Part shown: positions 27,058-37,640 of the stretch, one piece after another | How the letters are laid out: every line of letters starts with the position of its first letter | How positions within the stretch are numbered: the first letter of the stretch is position 1 | Source of the DNA: Stenopsyche tienmushanensis | Lineage: Eukaryota; Arthropoda; Insecta; Trichoptera; Stenopsychidae | Assembly (NCBI GenBank): GCA_008973525.1 | Contig: WACJ01000113.1 | Coordinates: 310,001-374,000 of the forward strand | Direction of reading: 5' to 3' | Length of the DNA stretch: 64,000 bases | Program-made: the position numbers and the translations under genes | The notes under the pieces: generated by a model | Told to the model about the DNA's origin: nothing | What the model saw: the letters and a program-made list of their open reading frames with translations, nothing else | Databases searched by the model: none

Positions 27058-30000
27058 AATTGTTTTTAAATCTGTGAGAAACAAACAACAAGGGAAAGGT
27101 CCCAAGAAGCTTTCTTTGCGTGTGCTAAAATATTATCGGAGCGCCGCAGGGGTGCAATCGGTTAAGACAACCGCTGCTGCGAAAATCATTATTGATGTGC
27201 GAAGGGTAAGCTTTTCTTTAAAAAGATGAACGATAACTTAAATATATAGGATCATACGCTGACCTCATTGGGTGGAATTTACTCCGATCTAAAATACACC
27301 CCACAATATTAATTATTTTTTTACGAAATGTGTTATATGGCGATTTTTTATTCTGCACGAAAGCAGTTATTTGAGGCACCCGCTATGTAATTCGTGAGCT
27401 CGTATCAGTCGTTAAAGCTATGGATTTTCCAAGATCGTTTCTTCATGTATCTATCTGTCTTTTATGGCTTATGAGGAAAGTACTTGGTTGGAATAAAACC
27501 GGCGCCACGATTCTTTATCATAAAGCAGGTCTTGCAACTTAGACAATTTGAGCAAGTTCAGCCTTCCGAGTTAAAGCTTCGTATCATCTATATAAGTATT
27601 TGATATGATAACATTTGATTTCTATGAATCTTTTATATGTTAATAACTAGTTTCTTAATCAAAATCATAATTTCTTTCCAGCATTGGTTTTTATCAACTT
27701 CATAGAGATAAATTTATCTCGGTTACGTATACTATAATATCAATTATATAGTAATTTTGGCGCCAAAGTGACATTTTGGTACAGTTTTAAAAGCAAACCA
27801 AAATTTGATTACTTTTATTATTTGCATCTTTATTTTATGATTTGTTTGTTTAATTGTTTTTTTTTATAAAAAACAATAAATATAAAAAAAACATCATAGT
27901 GATAAGTTGAAGTTAATATATGAATGATCTTTTTAAAAGTATTGATTTATCTAATTTCAATAATTTTCGTTACATTTGTTTCGACAACGATACTGATCAT
28001 GTTAAACTTGCCGAAATTGTCGAGAAAAGTGAGATAAATTTTCATTCTCCACTCGGTGGGTTTTTTTTTGGTCCGCCCCGAGGACGTGGTCACTCGTCCT
28101 TTGGCCGGATTTTTTTCCACCCCTCTTTAAATCATCAACCCCGTTTCCCGTTTTTCCTAATGTTATCCATTAAATTTTACAACAAAGGTTTCACGGTGAC
28201 ATTTTCATTCATATTTTATCCGGCAATGGCCACGTTCGTATAACTCATTCGGCTCGATCCTTTTGTCTTCAACTTTTGGCTCCATCATTGTTGTCTTATA
28301 TTGTTTTGTGCGTGTATTTTTATTGCTTCTTACATTTTTTTGCTGAAATGCTCCGTAAAATGTGCAGATTTTTGTATTGTAATATTTCATGAGCACTGCT
28401 ATGTAAATGAATACCAAACGGAAAATAAATATATAGGTGACACAGTTTCTATTTTCCATATGAAAACAACGACGTTTCTTTGTCATAGCGCTCAAAGGCT
28501 TCTATATCAATAAAAAAGCAGGATGCGTACAAAAACCAATTTCATTTTATATGCTATACGGGCTTTGCTTTAACTTTCATTGCAGCTCACTAACAATTAC
28601 TGCAACGGGTTTTTTTATGAAAAGAAAATACTTTATTGAAAATTTATCGTGAAAATGTATCTAATACATATTCCGATATCATAAGAACCTTAAATATTAG
28701 CAATGTGTGTGAATTGTATGCAGATGTTATTAAAAGCTACATAGATCTTTAAGCATCATCCATTCATTTTAAATGGCTTAGTTAATTGCATGAAAGACTA
28801 TAAGATTTTCTTTTTCAGCTGCTTGTAGTTATTTGATCTCAAAACGCTTGATATAACTTGCATTTTTTATAATTTTATTCTATATATCAATGTAGAATAT
28901 TTTGGTACTACATTCTTATGAGAATTTTAGTGAAAATTCTATACACAGCCAATTCCTTGAATCCTTAAATATTAATTCTAGCTCTGTATATGAATTCCCC
29001 GCATAGATTTCCTTAGTAAACGGATACTAATTCATCGTATCGCATACCTACCAAACTTTGATTTCACACTTAGCTGGTTTCGTAGGTCTTATCTCGCGAA
29101 TATGGTTCTCCCGTGTAACGGTTTTAGTTTCTCAGGTAATCTAATTGCTTGCAAATTTTGCTATAGAATATACTGGTAACTAACGAAATTTGTTGAAAAT
29201 AATGAGCAGCTTTTTCGTCCTTTTATTTGAGAACTACTAGTTACAATTTAATATAATTATTTTTATCTACTAGCCATATCATATGCCAATGGAAGAAAGA
29301 GATGAGGCGTTGCCTCGTCGGAATTTTATTTAAGTACGATGACTATCCAAGAATTTTCATGCAATCTTCTAAGGTATTTTCAATACTCTCGCTATCAAAA
29401 ATCAACCCGGTTTTATCAAAATTCTTGTCACCTAAATACAATTTTTACGTTAAATCCCCAACTTGTAATCTTGTATTGGTAACAATGAACCGTTTACAAC
29501 TTTATTTCAACGTACGTTAAATATTCACTTTTACGTGATTTCGAATCTTTTCCAGAATAAATATGTACGATAGATTTTGGATCTATTTTTCCGATCGATT
29601 ATTTAGCACTATCGAAAAGTTAATAATGGAATAATAAACAATGACTTACAAAAAGAAAAAATGCTTAAATTCGTAAGCTTTCATTGCATTATTCTCAGTG
29701 AACAAGTACACATTTTGAATTTGAATTGAAGTTTCACTCAGGATGGAACCTCTAGCAAAATGATTAAATAGCATCGTTCATCTGCAATCAAATTATTTGC
29801 TCCATGCAATGAGAATCAATTTAATCAATCGTATGCTTTGAAATCAGAAATCAGTCTGATGATGCATCAAATCCATGTCAATATTTATGTTTCACCAGAT
29901 TTAATCGTATTATTTAACTTTGCTATGGGCACATATTAGCGTTTACGTCGGCTGGGGCTGTGTCGCAATGATGTACGTCGTTGTAGTTTGACTTGTAACA

Positions 30001-31687
30001 CGTTTGGATGATTAATATACGTCCATAAAGCCTACTGAAATTGCATCCATGTTATCGGCTTATTATAAAATTCAATCGAACATTCGCAGAGCAAATATAC
30101 AATGTTCATGGTAATTTAACATAAAGTGTATTGCAAATTTGAATGCGCTAAAATCGTGTTTTAAATAATTTTGCACGTATTTATTTTGGATGTTCAAAGA
30201 ATTTTCAATGGAAAAATAGCATACTCACATTAACTGAAAAATATTCTTAAATTTTTCGAATTTAAGGAATGAATTCTATGTAGGTTAGCTCAACCCAAAA
30301 GTCACTTTAGCATCTTTTCAAAGATCGAGATGTTGTAATTTATTTCATATTCTGGTTGCTTGCGCAAGAAGAATAAATCGGGACCACTTGGACGACTTCT
30401 TGCCTAAAATATAATTGCTTTTTTAAAAAACTTTAATTGCAATTCCATTGCTGAATCAACGATTGCGTAATTAAATTGTATAATTGAATTGATGAATGCC
30501 ATTGTTCCAATTAAATTGCTACTGTCGTGCTCAATTTGTATTCAGGTAATGTAAATTTCTTTGTAAAATTTTCTCATCTCGACACAATGTGAACCTGAAA
30601 CAATGGGGCGTCCTCCGCACTTGTGTACGGTGTAAAAAAATATTTTCTACCTTTTAGCGAATTAAAAATTCTATATTCCTGACGAACCTTAATTTCAATG
30701 TTCTTTATGGACCTTTCCATTTTTCATATATAAAATAATATTTGTGAAGAAATGTATTTTTTCACATTCGTCGAGATAAAATAAAATTTCAACCAAACTA
30801 AAAATAATTAATTAATTAATGAAATATGCAGTATAATATCATTACTATTTAATATATCCAATTTCTTCCTTAATCTTAACACATTAACGTTGGGTCGCAT
30901 ATTGTCTATCGCCTGAAGCTGGACGTGTTTAGGAAAATTAATAGAAAAAAACTATCCAAATGATACACTTTAAATGAAAATTAATTAAATACATATATGT
31001 TTATATTCCATGACATATTTGACAGCTTAACGGTATGTCCATTAATGAACGCTAAAGGTAATTCTGCACATATTTGCTGAAACTGACGCAGCATCATAAT
31101 ATCACAATAATAGTATTATTCACCATATATTTATGCTGCGCTTTTTAATGTCTGATTTTGCAATAATTTATATAATTTTTATGAAGGATTCACATTATTC
31201 CAATTTAATTAGATCATTTTTATTTTCTCAAATATCACAGTAAAATATTTCATCAGAATATGAAATGATTCATTGGAATTGAAGAGTTTCTATATTCTTT
31301 ATTCGATACCCGATTTTCACTCAAAATGTATATATGTGTATCAAAAAGCTTAAAACTTTTAGTATATTATGGGAATAATATTGGAATTTAAGCACGAGAA
31401 TGATATTTATTACTTCAAGGATCATTGTGATACAAATTATGATCTGAGTAGGTGCTTGAATTTTAATAGCCAATCGTTGAACCGATTTTTTAGTGATTTT
31501 ACGAACAAACATGATTTTAATTTTATAAATGCTAGATCTCATACAAAAAGATAATGATCGGAAAGTTGCTTACAAGAATATAAAAATGTTTCATTGTCTT
31601 TTTTATTTGAAGTAGTACTTTCTTCTGTCTGCCTGTGAGATTTTACACTCTATGGATCTTGTAGGGTTTGATCCTGAAGTTCGCTTT

Positions 31688-32062
31688 TTAGTATACGGTG
31701 AATTGAACTAGTCGAAACTTTCTAAGAAATGGGTAACTTTTCTGCTCTCTGTTTGAGTAAGCGAACATAGTTGATGGTCTTGGATGGACTTGTCTACCGG
31801 ATATTAAGCTGGAATTGCATTGGAAGAATCTTGATTTACCTTGTATAAAAATGTTTATTGAACTTTGGCTTACATAATTAACTTGTATTCTCATTGTAGC
31901 CAAGTATTTTCGATTGCTGATATTTACGATGCTGTTATAATATACTCGTACTTTGGTAACTGTGGGTTTTAATTGTATTAATTGATTTCTTTCAACATTT
32001 TTTACTTTAATTATCAATATCGCCGCTGAGTGGCATTCAATCTCTCTTATTCGATATTTCAA
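31688..32062 (-). CDS. Unrecognised 124-codon open frame
   Basis: Starts at ATG and runs 124 codons. The product has no signal peptide, zinc finger or catalytic motif I recognise. It is rich in I, V, N and S and basic residues, and the surrounding 31620-32230 is more GC-balanced than its neighbours. It could be a piece of a decayed retroelement or a chance frame. No promoter, splice sites or homologous partner elsewhere in the window supports it. Confidence 0.12.
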   Translation of the reverse strand: MKYRIREIECHSAAILIIKVKNVERNQLIQLKPTVTKVRVYYNSIVNISNRKYLATMRIQVNYVSQSSINIFIQGKSRFFQCNSSLISGRQVHPRPSTMFAYSNREQKSYPFLRKFRLVQFTVY

Positions 32063-33374
32063 CTCTTTAACTTCCGCAGTTACGGTTCACAGTTCGACAT
32101 GACCTGGATTTTGCCGGGAATCTTTCAATTGAGGTTCTAGTCGACCGGAACTGCATATCCTGTAGCTCGTGATAGCGTAGATCGACATTTCCATTTGGAA
32201 AATCTCACCTTTCTCGTTCTTGAATTTCGCTAAATAAAGTGGCGTTAATTAATGAAAATTTAATCTGTAGTTGTATTTTTTTTTAGAATTAGAGCTTAGT
32301 CAAAGAAAATAACTACACTATGCATTTTGGATGAATTCCGTTTCCGTCGAGCTTCACTTCGCATTCAGCAAGTCACTTATTTGCAGAGCATAAAATACGA
32401 AGTCACATTAACAAATTGCATGTATACACATGAAGTTTTCAGATATGCACTGCAACCTCGATAATTAGAAATGTCCGTAATCCGAACCAGGTCACTCGAA
32501 TGGCCCAGTGAATGTCAGTGGTTATTTTATACCATCCTGCTCAATTCAAAACATTGCTTATATATCCTATAGATTTAAACCACAAAATAATCCATGTTTT
32601 CATTCAAAGTTAGCATTAGTTTACCACGAGTATCTCTAATTAGGCTATTTGAGTATTAAAGTTGTGTATATTTGGAACGTGGTACTGCACTGACAGGTAA
32701 CCAGATGAACTAAATCAAACGTGGAGCAAATTTTGGATAAGTACATTAGGAAAATTGAATACCATGATGCTAAACTGTTTAAACATGAATTTATTAGCTC
32801 ACTGTATTGTGATACTCACAAATGGACGATGGAGAAAATATTCCAACTATCTTTAGAAAATGCAAATAAATAAATTAATATTTTTAATTAAACGTACTAG
32901 ATGTACCAGAAACGAATTCTTTATTTTATAACACCGGGTGAAAGATTCTGTAGGTGATCGGCCCCTTTGGGATGCACCCCGGTCAGATAACTGCTTTTTA
33001 GTTTGAACGGCCCTCGTAGTCTTTATATAATCGGAAACATGATGCCAAAAGTTGGATGATGATCAAAAAAATATGTTTTATTCATGATGGTATTTTACTT
33101 TAAGTCTTCAAGAGCCAGCTGTAGACGTTAGATGACGTTGAGGCTTTTCAACGATTCTGCCAATTAAAAGGCCGGAGAGAAAGCATTTGTCTGAATAACT
33201 AAATAAATAGTAATACGAAGGAACTAAATCCAGAAAACATGAATGGCAGAGCAGGGCCTCAAATTTCAACTTCTGACATATTTTGTCAGGGGTAATTTTT
33301 GTAGTGTGGGTGCATTACGGAGGTGCAGAATTGTCCCCTACTAATTAGAGTCTTTTTCCTATCAGCTTCTAGAT

Positions 33375-33900
33375 CATTGGTTCCCAACCTGGTCGCCAAC
33401 TTATACAGTCAACTAAAAAAAATATTCACCAAAATGCAATTTTTATTTGAATAAGAAAAAAACCTAAGTATTCAGAAGAATATCTAAAATTTGACTTTAC
33501 TAACTTGACTAGCAATAAAATAGAGAAGCCATAATGCGTATTGTGCAAACTTGTTCTCAGTCATGAATCTATGAAACCTTCAAAACTCAGAGGCGAAACA
33601 GAACACACTAAAAAGGATTTGGAGTTCTTTCGTTTGCATGAAACTAATTGCAAACATTAGAGACTTAATCGAACAGAAAGTTTTTAACAATGGTTCACAG
33701 CATCAGTGCAAGCATCATATGAAGTCGCATTGGAAATTGCTAAGCAAAAAAACCTAGACATTAAAGAGTAAATTTTGAATCAAATCAAGGTTTCACCATT
33801 ATCTTCTTTTCAAGTTGATGAGCCAACTAACGAAAGCTCATGTGCTCAGTTGCTGCCATCATGAACTTTCTTTATTTCATCTCCGGTTACAATTTGATAC
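33375..33900 (+). mobile_element. hAT (Buster/ZBED-type) transposon fossil
   Basis: A left-end-like sequence CATTGGTTCCCAACCTGG at 33375 resembles hAT termini of the CAGTGGTTCTCAACC type. About 90 bp later, BED-finger transposase sequence begins on the same strand, as in Buster-class hATs. The right end is not visible; the Tigger element starts at 34114. Stops and frame breaks show it is long dead. Confidence 0.6.
33472..33858 (+). pseudogene. hAT transposase pseudogene, BED-finger N-terminus
   Basis: The reading SEEYLKFDFTNLTS, then CVLCKLVLSHESMKPSKL, then EHTKKDLEFFRLHE matches the N-terminal BED zinc-finger region of Buster/ZBED5/FAM200-type proteins. The CxxC pair and the later His are visible. 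After a gap, ASYEVALEIAKQK gives the family's next conserved block (ASYxVAxxIAKxKK). An in-frame TAA sits just before CVLCK, another follows at about 33770, and a frame change lies between the blocks. The RNase-H catalytic part is absent. This is a fossil, not a domesticated gene. Confidence 0.65.
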
Positions 33901-34306
33901 AAACATCAATAATTTCATTGTAAAAAAAAGTGTACATATTCATTCTTTACTATCTGAGGATAATTCGTGTGGCATTTAAATGCCTATTCTATTAGCGTAA
34001 TCAATCATATGATATCCCAACTTAATCTGTGCGAAACTTCAATATTCAAATGTATGCATTGAATAATAGCAATATTTAAAAACGGAAAGCTTTATATACT
34101 AGTTTTTGCCATACAGTAGAACCTCGATTATCCGGACTAATTGGGGATGGAAGTAGTCCGGATAACGAAAAATCCGGATAATAGAAAAAAATCATAATTG
34201 ACAGAAAAAGACAGGGAAAGTATGAAGAAATTTTACATACATATACACATATAATAGCAGCCAAGTCGCGAATATTCTTAAGATATATAAGATGTCCTGA
34301 TTTACA

Positions 34307-34500
34307 TTATTTTTGCTTCTCAAGCCAGTTCATGGCGACATCTAAACACTGAAAAGCTTCAGAATGTGTAAGGATTAATATATCCTCCTTCGCAAATCTC
34401 TTCTTCGTATTCTGGATCTTGTTTTTCTGAGGCAGATATTTCCTTAACTATTTCCTCATCATTCAAAACTTGAAATCCAGGATCGTTTGCATCGTAATTT
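34307..34500 (-). pseudogene. Tigger/pogo transposase, C-terminal remnant
   Basis: The minus strand reads DYDANDPGFQVLNDEEIVKEI followed by an acidic stretch (SEKQDPEYEEE). After a frame shift comes LTHSEAFQCLDVAMNWLEKQK and a stop at 34307-34309. This order (DPGFxxLxDEEIV, acidic linker, HxxAFxxxxxAxxWxExQ) is the C-terminal tail of pogo/Tigger/jerky-type proteins, downstream of the DDE domain. No catalytic residues remain. It gives the parent element's orientation, with the 5' end at the right. Confidence 0.75.
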
Positions 34501-34639
34501 AATCACTCGATTACACTCGATTGCGTATTAAAGACTAGTGATCTAATTTTTATTGTACACAAAATACATCCGATGTTCGTCAAATCAGTCAAACAAAAGA
34601 CGATAGGTTTTCCTTCTTTAAGTGATGATCTCCGAATAA

Positions 34640-35065
34640 ACGACGATAGTGAAGATAAGGTAAACCTATTATCCAAAACTTTGGACTAATCACCAGGATT
34701 CCCAGCACTTAAGCGACAATAGCACAAAACAGACGATTTCGAAATCATTAAAATAATTCTTCAAAAATTATCCTAAATCCTTAACAAATACTAAAATAAT
34801 CACTCCGTTAGTAATTATTATTAAGAAAAAATAAAGATTAAAAACAAAAAAATACACAGGTTCGGCGAAATTGATAATACAATCATTAAAAACTTCCCAC
34901 GAAAGTTTTCAATGCTTGCCTGGTAATCGGTTATTATCCCACTTTATAGAAATTTGCAAAGGTAATTCTGATTCCAAAATCAGTAAAAAAAAATGATCCA
35001 TTCCGAAAACTATAGACCGATTTGTCTACTGTCCGGACTTAATTAAACTCTGTATCTATAGCTTA
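34640..35065 (+). pseudogene. Jockey-type reverse transcriptase fragment inside Tigger
   Basis: The plus strand from about 34880 reads NTIIKNFPRKVFNACLVIGYYPTL, then KFAKVILIPKS, then a degraded YRPISLL-like block. These are the consecutive motifs at the start of jockey-clade reverse transcriptases (xLPxKxxxxLxxIFNAxLRLGYFPxxWKxAxVIxIPKPGK..YRPISLL). Upstream, SLSDDLRINDDSEDKVNLL may be the preceding linker. Stops occur throughout. No target-site duplication or tail was located. It is nested within the DNA transposon, so it either inserted after it or was captured by it. Confidence 0.55.
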
Positions 35066-35375
35066 AAACTAAGACTTCAATATATGAATTGCTAGACTTA
35101 AGTATGGATTAATGTACTCATGTAAAATTATTTTTATAAAGGATTATTTTTATTACTATACACTCGATGATATTGGTACAAATGCGCCATACAATGAATC
35201 AAAAAAAATATATTGCAATCCATTACATATGTGAGCAAAAGTGAACACAATTCTCCACGTGCAAATTAATAAATTGTATTTTTTTTTCCAATTCGATTCT
35301 TTTTGTTTATTTTGAACAATCCGGATAATCGAAAATCCGGATAACCGAGGTCCGGATAATGGAGGTTCTACTGTA

Positions 35376-37079
35376 TTTGCATATTTTATGTCAATAAATC
35401 TTTATTTGACATAAGCTTTGAAAAAGTACAATGAATTCATTGACACGTTCACTGGTCTATTTAAGCCATTTTTTCCTTGCAAAGTATACCCATCTATTAT
35501 TTTTTCTGCTATAATCACTTCATTGGCTTTTTCTATTTTATTTCAGAGTACTAAATTATTTAAAATAATGGATTTTTTAATGCATAATGCCAAAAGTAGT
35601 TGAATTTGAACCAGATATACCAATTGACCTACTTACATGACTTCGTTAACGTTCGAACTATTGGCAGTATATGAACAGCCACAACCTAGCACGTGACCAA
35701 ATGCAAATAACCCAATTATAAATAATATAGTAATATAAATAAAATTATTTGATCCTAATAACAATCAAAAATGTTCTAATATGTAATATTAAATAATCTT
35801 TTGCCATGGTAAAATAAAATAAAAATTAATTAGAATATAACTGAGCTATCAGGCCCTAGCTTAAACTGTATTAACCATTATGAATACACGTTTTTATTTC
35901 TAGTTATTATACAAATTATTACAAGGGTTGTTATGTCATTATTAGTTTGATATTGAATTGGTGTATTTAATCAGGACGTATCCGTATGGACAGAGTGTTA
36001 TCGAACTTGCTCTGAAATTCAAACATCAAAGTTTGCTTTAATTATAATGAGCTCTGATATACCGTGGGCATGTCTGTGAACCATAAACATGAGCATGTTG
36101 ATCGACACTGCAATAATAAATGTCTATATTATGGAAGCCTAACGCATTTCACCATGAATACTGTTTGCGTTTCCCCTCTGTTTCACCTGTGCATTTGAAC
36201 GCCGAAATTCGTGCAATTATACGAATATAATTATAGTAAGAATCACTGGTCGGTCAGGGCTTATGGCAACAATATTCTGGTTGACCGCCATAACAGACCA
36301 GCTGGCTCAAACCAGACGTGAAGTGCGATTAGCGTCCTATTGAACAGGAGTCGAAAGCAGCTAATTGTGTTACGGCGTACACTGCAACGAGCACAGTGCA
36401 CACAATGCATGTGCAAGCGGCTTACGCTGCTGCATTTGCTGCGAATAAACCACAATTATTTCGTATTACCCGAATACCCAAAAATTTGCTTTTATCATCG
36501 CTGTATTTAAGCCCGGGATTAAGTTTGGGTAAGAGGCATTATAATTTAATTCTCGCAAAACAATGCACGTTATATTTTTCTCATTTGGCACATTTTACGC
36601 GTTTAAAAAACACACTGAATTTTGTAAGCCTTTAGCGCTTTTTTAATTACGTTCTAGTAATAAAACAAAAATTAATTTACCGCAAAAGTTGTTGGGCTTA
36701 TGCTTTTTACTATTGTTCTAAATATTTTCATTTTAATAATGAAATATTTAAGCAGACGAGCTTAAATTGTGGTTTAAACAATGATAACGTTAAGGCTATT
36801 ATTTTTATCAACCAAAATTTGCTTGTTTTTCTTCTACACTTTTTATATACGCAGTTGCCCGTTTCATTCATTTAAGCAACGATCATAATCAAACCGACTT
36901 AAAGCTGCGTAAAATGATTATTATACCTCTTTGCGTGCATTTTCGTGAAAATATAAAAAAAAGTATTTAAGTCATAGACCTTCTTCCTGATATATAAGAT
37001 ATACCCATAAAGATTCTCGTTTTTTAAATGAAAGATTAGAATGCTCATATTTTTCTAAATTAATTTCTATCGTTAGATA
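35376..37079. other. Intergenic, no gene recognised
   Basis: No coding family. A balanced-composition island at about 36060-36480 contains an unusual double dyad (36246-36301) and short imperfect repeats of GCTGC/TGCA. The plus-strand 36396-36635 and minus-strand 36261-36455 frames overlap there and match nothing. The remainder is AT-rich. Confidence 0.4.
36246..36301. repeat. Nested dyad / stem-loop
   Basis: Outer arms CTGGTC (36246-36251) and GACCAG (36296-36301) enclose inner arms TTATGGC (36261-36267) and GCCATAA (36287-36293). A third pair, GGTCA (36252-36256) and TGACC (36282-36286), competes with the inner stem. It could fold as a structured RNA or bind dimeric regulators; neither is shown by sequence alone. 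Confidence 0.4.
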
Positions 37080-37640
37080 TAACCTCTCTCCACCTATCTG
37101 GTAACATTTTAATGCCTCTGTCATGAAACATCACAAGCTATGAGCGAAAATATTCTAAAAGTCCATTTTTGAGCTCATCGTTAGTTGTGTATTTTTTCCC
37201 ATCCAATTAATGCTAAAAATATGGAAATCCGACGGAGCGATGTCTGAAGAATAAGAAGGATATCGAATTGTCTGTTGTTTATTTCTGCGTTATTTTCGCC
37301 GTACGAGCATTATTATTCTGTAAAAACACTTGTCTTCGATGAATGAGTAAGGGTCGTTTTTATTATATTTGTATTTTTACCGCTAAATTGTCTAATTGTT
37401 CACAATAAAGTATTGCATTTATTGTTTGTCCAGGTATAAGTGTTTCAAAATGAATGATACCTTTTCAGTCCCAACAAACAGACAAAATATTTTTTTTGCT
37501 ATCAGGTCGTACTTCGGGATCGGTTTTGCTACCTGACCCTTTGATAGGAATTGATTTTTGCATCCATAATTAGAGTAAAGAACACATTTCTCATCTCCAG
37601 TTATTAAGTTTACTAGACGAAAATCAATCCTTTTTAAAGA
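37080..37640 (-). pseudogene. Second mariner lineage, transposase C-terminal half
   Basis: Minus-strand blocks in order: VNLITGDEKCVLYSN with the first catalytic Asp (about 37570-37615), KGQVAKPIPKYDLIAKK, then a WDxKGxIxFExL-like HSF-x-HLYLDKQ block, an eroded HDNAR-type block, and YPSYSSDIAPSDFHIF with the third catalytic Asp (about 37220-37260). CYQIGGERL closes the C-terminus (about 37085-37110). This is mariner, but a different lineage from the copies at 8257 and 53360, judged from the linker after GDEK. Multiple frameshifts and stops; neither terminal repeat was identified, so element borders are unknown. Confidence 0.7.

Larger units (their letters stand above)
26764..33374. other. Intergenic; one signal-peptide-like frame
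   Basis: Apart from the possible secreted-peptide frame at 26971-27057, nothing coding is recognised. Balanced-composition islands at about 27360-27560 and 29930-30080 could be regulatory. A GC-rich stem-loop sits at 32933-32983. The minus-strand frame at 31688-32062 (124 codons) is long for such AT-rich DNA, but its translation resembles no family I can name. Confidence 0.4.
34114..35373 (-). mobile_element. pogo/Tigger-type DNA transposon with both ends
   Basis: A 1260-bp element flanked by TA on both sides (34112-34113 and 35374-35375). The termini are inverted repeats starting CAGTAGAACCTC and continuing ATTATCCGGAC, with one mismatch. CCGGATAA motifs recur inside both ends. The minus strand carries the C-terminal end of a pogo-class transposase (34307-34500). 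Most of the transposase gene is missing, so this is an internally deleted, non-autonomous copy. A jockey-type reverse-transcriptase fragment occupies part of the interior. Confidence 0.85.

Noticed and set aside
27920..28243. 107-codon frame with a Gly/Phe/Pro/Arg-rich centre
   Set aside because: The odd composition comes from T-runs and a CG-rich patch. No domain, no splice signals, and matches nothing known.
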